A DNA stretch of 64,000 nt from Prevotella melaninogenica. Its GTDB lineage: Bacteria > Bacteroidota > Bacteroidia > Bacteroidales > Bacteroidaceae. Shown here one piece after another: positions 34,206 to 45,049 of this stretch. Made by a program: the position numbers and the translations under genes. The stretch is taken from the NCBI RefSeq assembly GCF_013267595.1, contig NZ_CP054011.1:572147-636146 (forward strand). The letters run 5' to 3'. The notes under the pieces were generated by a model that was not told the origin of the DNA, searched no databases, and worked only from the letters and a program-made list of their open reading frames with translations. How positions within the stretch are numbered: position 1 is the stretch's first letter; each line of letters opens with the position of its first letter.

Positions 34206-34375
34206 ACCTTACCGAGTAGTGTCAATTTGTTGTTAAACACAAATCTCTTTAGCGCCTAAATATATGTTTAATTATAGACAAGAGGAAATAGACTTAAAGG
34301 AAAGTGTATGTGTTGTAATGGGGCGTACAGATATTCTTTAATTACACATAGCTTTTAGTTTTTTTTGTTTATGAA

Positions 34376-34406
34376 TTTGAATTTATATGTTTTTTAATTA
34401 CCTTTG
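34376..34406 (+). promoter_or_regulatory. Promoter far upstream of the esterase gene
   Basis: TTTG (34376-34379), 19 bases, TACCTTTG (34399-34406). It lies about 270 bases before the ATG at 34679, giving a long leader with no terminator visible in it. Confidence 0.65.
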
Positions 34407-34657
34407 CCAATGAGTTGTGAAGTTCCCAAAGACATAAACTGATGAAACTATAAAACGATTTAGGATTTACTGATTCTATGTGGTATCATAAGTAAACGGT
34501 ATCTAAGGAAGTGGAGGAGCAGTCTTCATTTTTTATCTAAAACCTTTCTTACGCATTGGTAATAATGTTTTGGACTCTACAAAGTATATAATCATAATCG
34601 AATAAGTGTTTACACTTCGAATATTGATTGCACATAGATTAAGAATCAAGTTAATGA

Positions 34658-35881
<1,224 letters not shown>

Positions 35882-36005
35882 GAAGACTTGATAAAACTTT
35901 CTACTAATTTTCTACATGTATATTACTGCTTTGGGATGTTGCTTTTATTAAGTGCTTTTTTCGAAGTGAAATCGTATTAAGATACATATGGAGAATTATA
36001 GAGAA

Positions 36006-36048
36006 TTAAACCCAAATTCGGTCATTAGACCACAATGTTTCAGGAATT
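36006..36048 (+). repeat. MITE-like repeat, left-end fragment (copy E)
   Basis: It matches the first ~43 bases of copy B (through CACAATGTTTCAGGAATT) and then stops at the sucD terminator. Confidence 0.7.
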
Positions 36049-36050
36049 AT

Positions 36051-36088
36051 AAAAAAAATAGAGGAATACCCTGAGTGGATATTCCTCT
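36051..36088 (-). terminator. Intrinsic terminator of the ptb-buk-sucCD unit
   Basis: AGAGGAATA/TATTCCTCT (36060-36068 with 36080-36088) is followed on the minus strand by a run of eight T. Confidence 0.85.
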
Positions 36089-36123
36089 AAATCTTATAGA
36101 AAGTGGTTTAAATACCAAGCCTT

Positions 36124-36996
36124 TTACTTCTTTAATTGCTTCTTAAGGAGTTCTGGTATTTCACTTGTCTCACGTGCAACAGGTACACCTACAGCCTCAA
36201 AAGCTGCAATCTTTTCGCTTGCAGAACCAGAGCCACTTGAGATGATAGCACCAGCGTGTCCCATCTGTTTACCCGGAGGAGCTTGCTGACCAGAGATGAA
36301 TACTGCTACAGGCTTTGTAACATGCTCCTTAATAAACTTAGCAGCGCGCTCTTCGGCGTCACCGCCAATCTCTCCAATGAGTGCAATACTGTCTGTCTCT
36401 GGGTCATCCTGGAACATACGGAGAAGTTCCTCGAAATAAAGTCCAACGACTGGGTCACCACCAACACCAACTGCTGTTGATTGTCCTAAACCTGCTTGTG
36501 TGAGGTTATACACAACTTCATAGGTCAGTGTACCACTACGGCTGATAACACCCGTATGTCCCTTCTTGAAGATATTAGTTGGCATAATACCAGCCATACT
36601 CTCCTCTGGAGAAATAAGTCCTGGACAGTTTGGACCAATTACCTTTACACCCTTAATCTTTGCGTAACGCTGTGCCGCGACTGCATCGAGTGTTGGCACG
36701 CCTTCAGTGATACAAATAACGAGTTTCACACCACCATCAATTGCTTCAAGCATTGCGTCTTTTGCGAATGGGGCAGGGACGAAGATAATAGATGCGTTGG
36801 CACCAGTTGCTGCAACAGCGTCTTTAACTGTGTTGAATACTGGGATGCCACATACTTCCTGACCAGCCTTGCCAGGAGATGTTCCACCAACCACGTTGGT
36901 GCCATATTCCTTCATCTTTGAAGCGTGAAAACTACCATCACGACCAGTAATGCCCTGTACGATTAACTTTGTATCTTTATTGATTAGAATACTCAT
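36124..36996 (-). CDS. sucD: Succinyl-CoA synthetase, alpha subunit
   Basis: SucD binds CoA and carries the phosphohistidine used in the reversible reaction succinyl-CoA + ADP (or GDP) + Pi to succinate + ATP (or GTP). The 290-residue protein has LIVQGITGRDGSFHA, GGTSPGKAGQEVCGIPVF, GPNCPGLISP and RSGTLTYEVV. GHAGAIISSGSGSA contains the active His. It starts 12 bases after sucC. Confidence 0.97.
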   Translation of the reverse strand: MSILINKDTKLIVQGITGRDGSFHASKMKEYGTNVVGGTSPGKAGQEVCGIPVFNTVKDAVAATGANASIIFVPAPFAKDAMLEAIDGGVKLVICITEGVPTLDAVAAQRYAKIKGVKVIGPNCPGLISPEESMAGIMPTNIFKKGHTGVISRSGTLTYEVVYNLTQAGLGQSTAVGVGGDPVVGLYFEELLRMFQDDPETDSIALIGEIGGDAEERAAKFIKEHVTKPVAVFISGQQAPPGKQMGHAGAIISSGSGSASEKIAAFEAVGVPVARETSEIPELLKKQLKK

Positions 36997-37008
36997 AACT
37001 CCTGTGTT

Positions 37009-38148
37009 TTAAAGTTTTTTGCTCAGTTCTACAGCTTTATGTCCAGCATCTGCCATACTTGTGCCGACAGTGAAGTGGGTTCCTTCGAGGATAGCTCTAC
37101 CTTCAGCCTCGTTGGTTCCTGTCAAGCGGATGACAATAGGAATATCTGTTTCGATAACCTTGAATGCTTCCAAGAGTCCGTTTGCAACATCATCACAGCG
37201 GGTGATACCACCGAAGATATTGATTAACACTACCTTTACATGCTTATCACTCAAGAGAAGTTTCATAGCTTCAACTATCTTCTCAGGGTTAGAACTACCA
37301 CCAATATCGAGGAAGTTAGCTGGTTCGCCACCATATAACTTAATCATATCCATGGTTGCCATTGCAAGACCAGCACCATTTACCATGCAGCCGATGCTTC
37401 CTCCAAGGTTCACATAGCTGAATCCCTTGTCTTTAGCTTCACGCTCCTTGCGTTCTTCCTCTGTAGGTTCAAAAAGTTCGGCTACATCTGGGTGACGGAA
37501 AAGGGCATTATCGTCGAAGGTCATCTTGGCATCAATGGCCTTCAAAGAACCATCCTTCAACATGACTAATGGGTTGATTTCAGCCAATGAGGCATCCTTC
37601 TCTGTAAAGAGTTTATAAATATTCTTGAAGATTGGTACAGCTTGTTTAACCTGTGCCATGTCATCGAAAAGCTTGAAGGCTGCCTCACGTGCGAGATAGT
37701 CGCTCATTCCGATAACTGGGTCGATGACAATCTTCTCAATCTTCTCTGGTGTCTCCTTTGCTACCTGCTCGATATCCATACCACCTGCACGGCTCAGCAT
37801 TAACATAGGACACTTTGACTTACGGTCAACAAGGATACTCATATAGTACTCTGAAGCGATGTCAACAGCTTCGCTGACAAGTACTCTGTCTACAATGAAC
37901 CCCTTGATGTCCATACCTAAGATAGCTTCAGCATGCTGACGAATCTCTGCTTCATTACAGCCAAGTTTCACGCCACCAGCCTTACCACGTCCACCCGTGT
38001 GAACCTGAGCTTTCACTACGGCTTTCTCAATACCTAATTGCTTGTAGGCTTCAACAGCTTCATCAGGAGTACGGCAAATAATATTGCGGTCTACTGGAAG
38101 CCCATAACTTGCAAAGAATTTCTTTGCTTGGTATTCATGTACCTTCAT
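37009..38148 (-). CDS. sucC: Succinyl-CoA synthetase, beta subunit
   Basis: The 379-residue ATP-grasp protein starts MKVHEYQAKKFFASYGLPV and shows VKAQVHTGGRGKAGGVKL (nucleotide site), EINPLVML, NGAGLAMATMDMIKLYGG and NIFGGITRCDDVA. It forms the synthetase with SucD. No promoter box is seen in the 65 bases between buk and sucC, so all four genes ptb-buk-sucC-sucD probably form one transcript. Confidence 0.97.
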   Translation of the reverse strand: MKVHEYQAKKFFASYGLPVDRNIICRTPDEAVEAYKQLGIEKAVVKAQVHTGGRGKAGGVKLGCNEAEIRQHAEAILGMDIKGFIVDRVLVSEAVDIASEYYMSILVDRKSKCPMLMLSRAGGMDIEQVAKETPEKIEKIVIDPVIGMSDYLAREAAFKLFDDMAQVKQAVPIFKNIYKLFTEKDASLAEINPLVMLKDGSLKAIDAKMTFDDNALFRHPDVAELFEPTEEERKEREAKDKGFSYVNLGGSIGCMVNGAGLAMATMDMIKLYGGEPANFLDIGGSSNPEKIVEAMKLLLSDKHVKVVLINIFGGITRCDDVANGLLEAFKVIETDIPIVIRLTGTNEAEGRAILEGTHFTVGTSMADAGHKAVELSKKL

Positions 38149-38213
38149 AAGATTTAGTTTTGATTTATAAACTATGTATTAATTGTTTAGGGTTCTTGTA
38201 CTTGTAGGGGTAT

Positions 38214-39278
38214 TTAATACTCCTTTGCTTCGCGTTCACCTCGAAGAACTGCCAGTGCATTCTCTGTCAATGCTTGCATCTCATCTTGACCCGGATAAAC
38301 GTGAATCGGTGCAAGATAGGAGAGGCGTTTCTTGAGACGTTCAATAATATAGTCTGACTTTGCCATACCACCAGTCAGCAGAATTGCATCAATGTTGCCA
38401 CATAGCACTGCTCCTTCTGCTGCTATATTCTTTGCAATATGCCAAATCATGGCAGAAACGACGAGTTCAGCATGTTTGTCACCAGCCTTAATCCAATTTG
38501 TTATCTCTCGTAAATCATTTGTTCCGAGATGAGCAATTAGACCAGCCTGGCCACTCACTTTCTCCAACAATTGTTCCTCAGTATACTTCCCACTGAAGCA
38601 AAGATGGATCAAGTCAACTGCAGGTAATGTTCCTGCACGTTCTGGAGAAAATGGTCCTTCACCATCCAATGCGTTATTAGCATCAATAGCTCTACCTTGT
38701 GAATGTGCTGCAATAGAGATTCCTCCGCCTAAATGACATATAATTAGGTTAAGCTTTTCATATGTTGTACCCATGTCTTTGGCAAATCGTCTACCAATAG
38801 CTTTTTGGTTCAGGGCGTGCCAAATACACATACGTGGCATAAGAGGAGAACCTGACAAACGCGCTTCTGGTTCCATTTCGTCTACCACACCTGGGTCTGC
38901 AATAAAACTCTTACATCCTGGAATCTCTCGTGCAATCTCATCAGCAATCATACAGCCAAGGTCACAAGCATGCTGGTGAATAGCTCGTTGCTGGTCAATT
39001 ATCATCTGTTCTGTGATTGTAAACACACCACTTGACACTGGTTTTGCAAGTCCACCACGTCCGATGACGGCATCAAAATCCAAAGGAATGTTCCTATTCT
39101 TTAACTCCTCAATAACAACTTGTTTGCGGAAATGATACTGATCGGATATACGCTTGAATTTACTCAGTTCCTTTCTTGAGTGTGCAATGTCAGCAACGAA
39201 GACAGGCTGATCATCATTGGCAAGTGATATCTTAGTTGATGTTGATCCAGGGTTAATAGCTAAAATCTTGTAAGCCAT
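38214..39278 (-). CDS. buk: Butyrate kinase family enzyme
   Basis: Buk makes ATP from acyl phosphate (butyryl or branched-chain). The 354-residue ASKHA-fold kinase has ILAINPGSTSTKISL, VIGRGGLAKPVSSGVF, ADPGVVDEMEPEARLSG and ICHLGGGISIAAHSQG. ILLTGGMAKSDYI completes it. The match to Buk rather than acetate kinase rests on length and these motifs. It lies 30 bases after ptb. Confidence 0.94.
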   Translation of the reverse strand: MAYKILAINPGSTSTKISLANDDQPVFVADIAHSRKELSKFKRISDQYHFRKQVVIEELKNRNIPLDFDAVIGRGGLAKPVSSGVFTITEQMIIDQQRAIHQHACDLGCMIADEIAREIPGCKSFIADPGVVDEMEPEARLSGSPLMPRMCIWHALNQKAIGRRFAKDMGTTYEKLNLIICHLGGGISIAAHSQGRAIDANNALDGEGPFSPERAGTLPAVDLIHLCFSGKYTEEQLLEKVSGQAGLIAHLGTNDLREITNWIKAGDKHAELVVSAMIWHIAKNIAAEGAVLCGNIDAILLTGGMAKSDYIIERLKKRLSYLAPIHVYPGQDEMQALTENALAVLRGEREAKEY

Positions 39279-39308
39279 AATGTTTTCTTTATATACCTTA
39301 TATATATA

Positions 39309-40220
39309 CTATCTGGAGATAAGACTTGCAAGTGCAAGACTATAGTACTTAGATTCAATTGTATCGCCACGACTTGGGAGCACTACTGGAGCCATGGTAC
39401 CTTGAAGAATAGCTGCTGTTTCTGCATGACAGAAAAGGGTAACAGTTTTATAAAACAAATTACCAGCTTCAATGTCTGGGAAAATTAATGCATCAGCTTC
39501 TCCATTGATGGGAGAGTTTATTTGTTTGATTTTCATTGCTTCGACTGAACAAGAAGTTATCAAATCTAATGGTCCATCTATTGTACATTTACCAAAGGCA
39601 CCAGTTTCAGCTTCTGCTTTTAGTGCTTTGTATGAAACTGTATATGGGAAATGACGTTCGTCCACTTTCTCAGAACAATGGATAAGAACAATTTTAGGAC
39701 ATTCTATTTCAAAGGCATGACAGAAGTCTACAATATATTGTACTTGCGCTCTTCGCTGTTTGTCATTTGGAGCAGGAATAACAGCTGCATCGGTAAAGAA
39801 AAGTAATTTCGGATACTCGGGTAACTTTGCTACGGTTATATGTGTTAATACAGTATCTTTCGGTAAAATTCCAACTTCTTTATCAAGTATAGCACGTAGA
39901 AGGACGTCCGTATTAAGAAAGCCTTTCATTACAATGTCAGCTTCACCTCTTCTAACTAATTCGACAGCTTTGCGGGCTGCATCCTCTGGTGATTCTGCAA
40001 TAATACATTGAAAAGCATTCTTCTTGGCATAGTCTTCCATAGTTTGTTTAGAGCATACTAATATGGGCTCAATGAAACCATCGTGTACAGCTTTACACAC
40101 AGCTTCTTGTGTATGGCTTTCTTCAGGCCAAACAACTACTGTTCGTTTACAAATCTTCCTTTCTTTAAGAAGATGAATGAGCAACTTAAAGTCATTGATA
40201 GTCTTTCTTTCTCCAGGCAT
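39309..40220 (-). CDS. ptb: Phosphate butyryltransferase family enzyme
   Basis: Ptb converts an acyl-CoA plus phosphate to acyl phosphate, the substrate of Buk. From the ATG at 40220 it has 303 residues, with VVWPEESHTQEAVCKAV, IVMKGFLNTDVLLRAIL, LLFFTDAAVIPAPNDKQ and DALIFPDIEAGNLFYKT. I reject the frame's first ATG at 40259 because the -7 box TATCTTTG (40257-40264) overlaps it. It heads the four-gene unit with buk, sucC and sucD. Confidence 0.93.
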   Translation of the reverse strand: MPGERKTINDFKLLIHLLKERKICKRTVVVWPEESHTQEAVCKAVHDGFIEPILVCSKQTMEDYAKKNAFQCIIAESPEDAARKAVELVRRGEADIVMKGFLNTDVLLRAILDKEVGILPKDTVLTHITVAKLPEYPKLLFFTDAAVIPAPNDKQRRAQVQYIVDFCHAFEIECPKIVLIHCSEKVDERHFPYTVSYKALKAEAETGAFGKCTIDGPLDLITSCSVEAMKIKQINSPINGEADALIFPDIEAGNLFYKTVTLFCHAETAAILQGTMAPVVLPSRGDTIESKYYSLALASLISR

Positions 40221-40256
40221 AGTTAATCGATTTTCAGTTACAGTTTTATATTGTGA

Positions 40257-40264
40257 CAAAGATA
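40257..40264 (-). promoter_or_regulatory. -7 box of the ptb operon
   Basis: TATCTTTG on the minus strand lies 36 bases before the chosen start at 40220. Confidence 0.65.
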
Positions 40265-40339
40265 ATACTTTGTTTTGAAATATGCCCGATATTTAAAGAA
40301 AAAAACAGAAGAAAATTCTTTTTTTTGTATTGGTTGGTG

Positions 40340-40347
40340 TATATTTG
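40340..40347 (+). promoter_or_regulatory. -7 box of the YwqK-repeat gene
   Basis: TATATTTG lies 22 bases before the ATG at 40370 and excludes the longer frame from 40253. Confidence 0.55.
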
Positions 40348-40369
40348 CAAAAGAATTAGAGAATTATAT

Positions 40370-41752
40370 ATGAAACGTTTGTACTTTGTCTTACTTGTAA
40401 GTACTTTATTTACAGTTGCTACAGCTCAACGTGTAGCGCGTAGTTATATTCCTCATGGTGCTTTTTTCTATGATAGTCAGTGGAAAGGAGTTAGCAGTGC
40501 TGATAAAGCTGCTTACTATAGAGTTTTGGCTATTGATGATAAAGGACAGAAAATGTTTTATGATTATTATATTACAGGACAACTTCAAGCAGAGAAGCAT
40601 TATATAAGTATAAACAGACAAAATGATAGAAATACGGTCTTAAATGGCGTGTGTAGAACTTTCCATAAGTCCGGTAGAGTAGAGTCTGTTTTACAATATA
40701 AGAATGGTAAAGCAAATGGTCGTGCTTTGTCATTCTTTCCAAGTGGTAACATTGGAATGAAGTTGTCATATCGCAATGGATTACTTGACGGTCCTTGTTA
40801 TACTTATACAGAGAATGGTCGTTTAGAATTTACTACTATCTGGCGCAATGGTTCTAAAGTCAATGAGATTAAAGGTGGAAAGGATCATTACATTGATAAA
40901 AACACTAATGAAGATGAATTCTGTGAACGATATCGTCATGATGAAGCGTTAATAATGGCACAATCAAAAAGTATCTATAAAGCAAGAGAAAATAAAGAGC
41001 AAAAGGTTGGGGTTAAAGCTACCAAGAAATTAAATAGTAATCCTACAACTGAATCTAAAGAAACTCAGCCCGCACATGATGATTTGGCAAAGAAGGGACG
41101 TACTAATTCTATTAATAAGGTAAAAGAGGTTGCGTCCAGTCAAACATCCAAGGAGGATAAATATCTTGCTAATATAAAGTATCCAGATACTCCAAATGAA
41201 AAAACTGGAACTGTTAGTGATAAGATGTCTTCAGATGACATAATACCACAGAAAGGAAGGTTTAATTTTACTTATCTTCATAGTTTGCTTAGTAAAGAAA
41301 ATGAAAGGTCAAAGAGTATAGACGTGTTAACAGGCATTAGTCATAAATTTCAGTTAAATTCTTCACAAATAATAGATGGGTTTGGAGCTCAGAAGGAAGT
41401 TGTTTTTCATCATAATATGATTTATGATGTACAGAATAGCAAGGATAAAGTTACAGGTAGTAAGCCAAAGCAAATAGGCTTCTTCGGCACAATTACTGGG
41501 AATAATCTTCTTATAGATCGTATTAATATTTTCACTTGGTCAGAAGAAGAAATGTATCTCATCGCTCAAGAAGCTATCAAGGCTGGTTATAAAACTCTTG
41601 GAGGTATAGACTATAAGTCAGCAGATGGAAATTTTATTCTTGAGCCAAAGATGAAACCTATGGATTATGGTGAGCGTGAAGTTATTGTCACCTTCACTCA
41701 TCAGTCAAACCTTTATGCAGGACTTTATCATATTCAAATGGATATAAAATGA
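40370..41752 (+). CDS. Secreted protein with YwqK/MORN-like repeats
   Basis: The 460-residue protein has a signal peptide (KRLYFVLLVSTLFTVATAQ). Residues 60-165 carry tandem repeats of the YwqK/MORN type (GVCRTFHKSGRVESVLQYKNGKANG, then FPSGNIGMKLSYRNGLLDG and YTENGRLEFTTIWRNGSK). The middle, about 200-310, is a low-complexity polar linker rich in Lys, Ser and Thr. The C-terminal 150 residues form an unrecognised domain. Its function is unknown. The following gene is in the same direction with its own -7 box. Confidence 0.75.
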   Translation: MKRLYFVLLVSTLFTVATAQRVARSYIPHGAFFYDSQWKGVSSADKAAYYRVLAIDDKGQKMFYDYYITGQLQAEKHYISINRQNDRNTVLNGVCRTFHKSGRVESVLQYKNGKANGRALSFFPSGNIGMKLSYRNGLLDGPCYTYTENGRLEFTTIWRNGSKVNEIKGGKDHYIDKNTNEDEFCERYRHDEALIMAQSKSIYKARENKEQKVGVKATKKLNSNPTTESKETQPAHDDLAKKGRTNSINKVKEVASSQTSKEDKYLANIKYPDTPNEKTGTVSDKMSSDDIIPQKGRFNFTYLHSLLSKENERSKSIDVLTGISHKFQLNSSQIIDGFGAQKEVVFHHNMIYDVQNSKDKVTGSKPKQIGFFGTITGNNLLIDRINIFTWSEEEMYLIAQEAIKAGYKTLGGIDYKSADGNFILEPKMKPMDYGEREVIVTFTHQSNLYAGLYHIQMDIK

Positions 41753-41822
41753 TGCAATTTTTTTTTAGATTTATTAAATCAAATATTACCCGATTGATGT
41801 ATATCATTTAGTTTTTTTTGAG

Positions 41823-41830
41823 TATATTTG
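41823..41830 (+). promoter_or_regulatory. -7 box of the glycan dehydratase gene
   Basis: TATATTTG lies 88 bases before the ATG at 41919. Confidence 0.5.
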
Positions 41831-41918
41831 CATCATAAAATTAATTTTCTGCTAAGAAGAGAACGAACAAGTTCATTATTCATAATGAGCAATCACCTGT
41901 AAACTATTTAAAGTGATT

Positions 41919-43835
41919 ATGAAAGTATTTGACAAACTGTTGGATTGGTATCTTTCGAGGAATGCATTACCATATTGGGTCATATTGGCTATAGACATTG
42001 TCATCTGTTATCTTTCAGGTATCTTTGTCTTTTGGTTATATTATCATGGTGCTGTATCCCCTCAGCATATTGTATTGTTAAGTAAAACAATCTTTATGTA
42101 CATGATATTTAACCTTATTGGTTTTAGAATTTTTCGTACATATTCAGGGATTATTCGTTACTCTTCCTTTGTTGATTTGCAACGAGTAGTATTGGCTATG
42201 CTTCTCTCTCTTATTGTTGCAGAGGCAATGCATTATGTTGTTTATCATTGGGATCTTGAATTTGTTCGTCTTCAAGGAAGACAAATTGCAGCAATGTATC
42301 TTGTTGCGACCATTGGTATGATGGTCTTTCGTATATTAACAAAGTCAGTTTATGATGTCTTATTTAATACAGATAAAGGTATTCGCACTTTCATCTATGG
42401 TGTAAAGGATGGTGGTGTTGACTTGGCAAAAAGTATTAGAAGTAATGTTTCACGTAAGTTCTTATTGAAGGGATTTATTGCACATGACCCAGATATCAAA
42501 GGTCGAATTCTCATGGGTGAGAAGATTTATCTTGTAGATGATAATCTTGCAGAACATATCAAAGCATTGAGAATAAAGGCTGTTTTAGTATCTCCACTGC
42601 AGAATGAGCGTTTCCGTAATGATGCAAAGTTACAGGATATACTTTTAAGTCTTGGTGTACAAATCTTTATGAGTTCAGCGGAGAAAGAATGGACTCAAAA
42701 TGAAGATTATACGAAGGTTCAACTTAAGGAGATTAGTATTGAAGACTTGCTTCCACGTGATCAAATTAATGTTGACATGGATTCCATTGGTAATCTTTTA
42801 CGTAATAAGAAGATTATGATTACTGGTTCTGCTGGTAGTATTGGTTCTGAGATGGTACGTCAGATTGCTGTCTATAAACCTGCAGAGCTAAATCTTATTG
42901 ATCAGGCAGAGACACCTCAACATAACATTCGCTTGATGATGCAATTTGAATGGCCTAATATTAAGGCACATACTATTGTTGCAAGCATCTCTAATCAGGA
43001 AAGAATGGAGAAGATTTTCCAAACTTATAAGCCTGATTATGTATTCCACGCAGCTGCGTATAAGCATGTACCGATGATGGAAAATAATCCGTCTGAAAGT
43101 ATACAAAATAACGTTTGGGGAACAAAAATTATTGCAGACCTTAGTGTTAAGTATGGTGTTAAGAAATTTGTTATGGTTTCAACAGATAAAGCTGTAAACC
43201 CAACAAATGTTATGGGTTGCTCAAAGCGTATCTGTGAGATATACTGTCAAAGCCTTAACAAAATGATTAATGAGCAGGCAAATGGTAAACCTACTACACA
43301 ATTTGTTACTACTCGTTTTGGTAATGTATTAGGTTCAAATGGTTCTGTTATTCCTTTGTTCGAGAAGCAGATAAAGGCTGGAGGACCTGTTACTGTTACA
43401 GATCCTAACATCATTCGATTCTTCATGTTGATTCCTGAAGCATGTAAATTGGTACTTGAAGCTGGTACACACGGAGGTGGTGGAGAAATCTTCGTGTTCG
43501 ATATGGGTAAACCTGTTAGAATAGCTGATCTTGCCAAACGAATGATTAAGCTTTCTGGTGCTAAGAATATTGAAATTAAATATACAGGGTTGCGTGCTGG
43601 CGAGAAACTATATGAAGAGGTGTTGAGTACAACTGAAAATACACTTCCAAGTTTCCACGAGAAGATTCGTATCGCAGAGGTACGTGAGTACGATTTTAAT
43701 GGGGTAAACAAGCAAATAGAATCACTTATAGCTTTGAGTCACACCTACGACGATATGGCTATTGTTGAAAAAATGAAAGAGATTGTACCAGAGTATGTAA
43801 GTAATAATAGTAAATACTCTGTACTCGATAAATAA
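41919..43835 (+). CDS. Membrane nucleotide-sugar dehydratase (CapD/PglF type)
   Basis: The 638-residue protein has four N-terminal membrane helices (about 15-130), a CoA-binding-like Rossmann domain, and a short-chain dehydrogenase domain. The latter has ITGSAGSIGSEMVRQI, AAAYKHVPMME, VSTDKAVNPTNVMGCSKR and TTRFGNVLGSNGSVIPLF. Relatives convert UDP-GlcNAc to a 4-keto-6-deoxy sugar, the first step to bacillosamine or FucNAc-type sugars in surface glycans. A GTG two codons upstream (41913) is a less likely start. The nucleotidyltransferase-fold gene follows after 36 bases. Confidence 0.92.
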   Translation: MKVFDKLLDWYLSRNALPYWVILAIDIVICYLSGIFVFWLYYHGAVSPQHIVLLSKTIFMYMIFNLIGFRIFRTYSGIIRYSSFVDLQRVVLAMLLSLIVAEAMHYVVYHWDLEFVRLQGRQIAAMYLVATIGMMVFRILTKSVYDVLFNTDKGIRTFIYGVKDGGVDLAKSIRSNVSRKFLLKGFIAHDPDIKGRILMGEKIYLVDDNLAEHIKALRIKAVLVSPLQNERFRNDAKLQDILLSLGVQIFMSSAEKEWTQNEDYTKVQLKEISIEDLLPRDQINVDMDSIGNLLRNKKIMITGSAGSIGSEMVRQIAVYKPAELNLIDQAETPQHNIRLMMQFEWPNIKAHTIVASISNQERMEKIFQTYKPDYVFHAAAYKHVPMMENNPSESIQNNVWGTKIIADLSVKYGVKKFVMVSTDKAVNPTNVMGCSKRICEIYCQSLNKMINEQANGKPTTQFVTTRFGNVLGSNGSVIPLFEKQIKAGGPVTVTDPNIIRFFMLIPEACKLVLEAGTHGGGGEIFVFDMGKPVRIADLAKRMIKLSGAKNIEIKYTGLRAGEKLYEEVLSTTENTLPSFHEKIRIAEVREYDFNGVNKQIESLIALSHTYDDMAIVEKMKEIVPEYVSNNSKYSVLDK

Positions 43836-43871
43836 TTCATTGGTCGAGTAGTGGATTTTTAATTACACTTA

Positions 43872-44999
43872 ATGGAATATAAAAAAGAAGATTCTTTTGT
43901 CCTTTTCTTTGAGTTTCTGCGTTTTTGCTTAAAGGAGGATGCTAAGGTACCTGCTAATTTAGTAGAGATGGATTGGGATGCACTCTATAAGTTTGGAAAA
44001 AAACAAGCTATTCTTGGTGTCTTATTTCATGGTATAAAGAAGTTGTCAGAATCTCCATATCGTCCTAATAAGGAGCAAATATTTAAGTGGTATGGTGCTT
44101 ACTCTTATATAGAGCAAGCTAATAAACAAACTTATAAAGATGCAGATGCACTTACAACATTATTACGTGAAAAGTATGGTGTACGTAGTTGTGTTTTAAA
44201 AGGGCAAACTAATGCATTGATGTATCCTGATCCCTATATGCGTACATCAGGCGATATAGACCTATGGACTGATGCAAAAACGTTAGATATTATACGTATT
44301 TCTCGTGAGTTAGATAGTAAAGGAGAAATCGGATATCATCACATTGAACTGAGTTATTTTAAAACACCAGTAGAAATTCACTTTTTCCCTTCATTTATGG
44401 GAAATTTGTGGCATGAATATAAGTTACGTCGATACTTTGATCAATGCAAAGAAAACCAGTTTAAATATCTAACTGAGTTACCAGATGGTTTAGGAAAGAT
44501 TTATACTGTAACGGATGATTTCAATCGTGTGTTTCAGTTGACTCATTTGATGCACCATTTCTTTTTTGAAGGTATTGGTTTAAGACAAATGATAGATTAT
44601 TATTATTTGTTGCTACGTGGCTTTAGCGAGAAGGAGCGTAAAGAAACTCTTCATGTACTGAAAGATGTCGGGATGTGCAAATTCACAGCAGCTGTAATGT
44701 ATGTAATGAAAGAGATATTTGGTTTACAAGACAAGTATTTACTCTTGGAGCCTAATGATAGAATAGGTAAGATGCTTGTTTCTGAAATATTGATGGCAGG
44801 TAATTTTGGTTTTCATGATCATCGTTATTCATTTGCTGGTAAATCAGTTTATTCCCAATATTTTTTAGAAATATATCGAAATCTTCATTTTGCGATAGAC
44901 TTTCCATCTGAAACCGTATGGGGGCGTCCTATCTCAAGGTGGTGGCATATGATATACAAGGCATATTTGCGTCGCCAACTGCGTCGGAGTTCGAAATAA
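43872..44999 (+). CDS. Nucleotidyltransferase-fold protein (PF14907-like)
   Basis: The 375-residue protein resembles the NTP_transf_5 family found in capsule and glycan clusters: GVRSCVLKGQTNALMYPDPYMRTSGDIDLWTD holds the GD-x-D metal site, and later HHIELSY, VEIHFFPSF and QLTHLMHHFF follow. The reaction is unknown. It follows the dehydratase by 36 bases in the same direction, so a role in surface glycan assembly is likely. Confidence 0.82.
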   Translation: MEYKKEDSFVLFFEFLRFCLKEDAKVPANLVEMDWDALYKFGKKQAILGVLFHGIKKLSESPYRPNKEQIFKWYGAYSYIEQANKQTYKDADALTTLLREKYGVRSCVLKGQTNALMYPDPYMRTSGDIDLWTDAKTLDIIRISRELDSKGEIGYHHIELSYFKTPVEIHFFPSFMGNLWHEYKLRRYFDQCKENQFKYLTELPDGLGKIYTVTDDFNRVFQLTHLMHHFFFEGIGLRQMIDYYYLLLRGFSEKERKETLHVLKDVGMCKFTAAVMYVMKEIFGLQDKYLLLEPNDRIGKMLVSEILMAGNFGFHDHRYSFAGKSVYSQYFLEIYRNLHFAIDFPSETVWGRPISRWWHMIYKAYLRRQLRRSSK

Positions 45000-45049
45000 G
45001 AGCTTTATTAATATAGAATAGAACTCTTTCCGATTGAAAATATAAGGCT

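Noticed and set aside
40221..40259. ptb start at 40259
   Set aside because: The -7 box at 40257-40264 overlaps this ATG, so it would lie outside the transcript.
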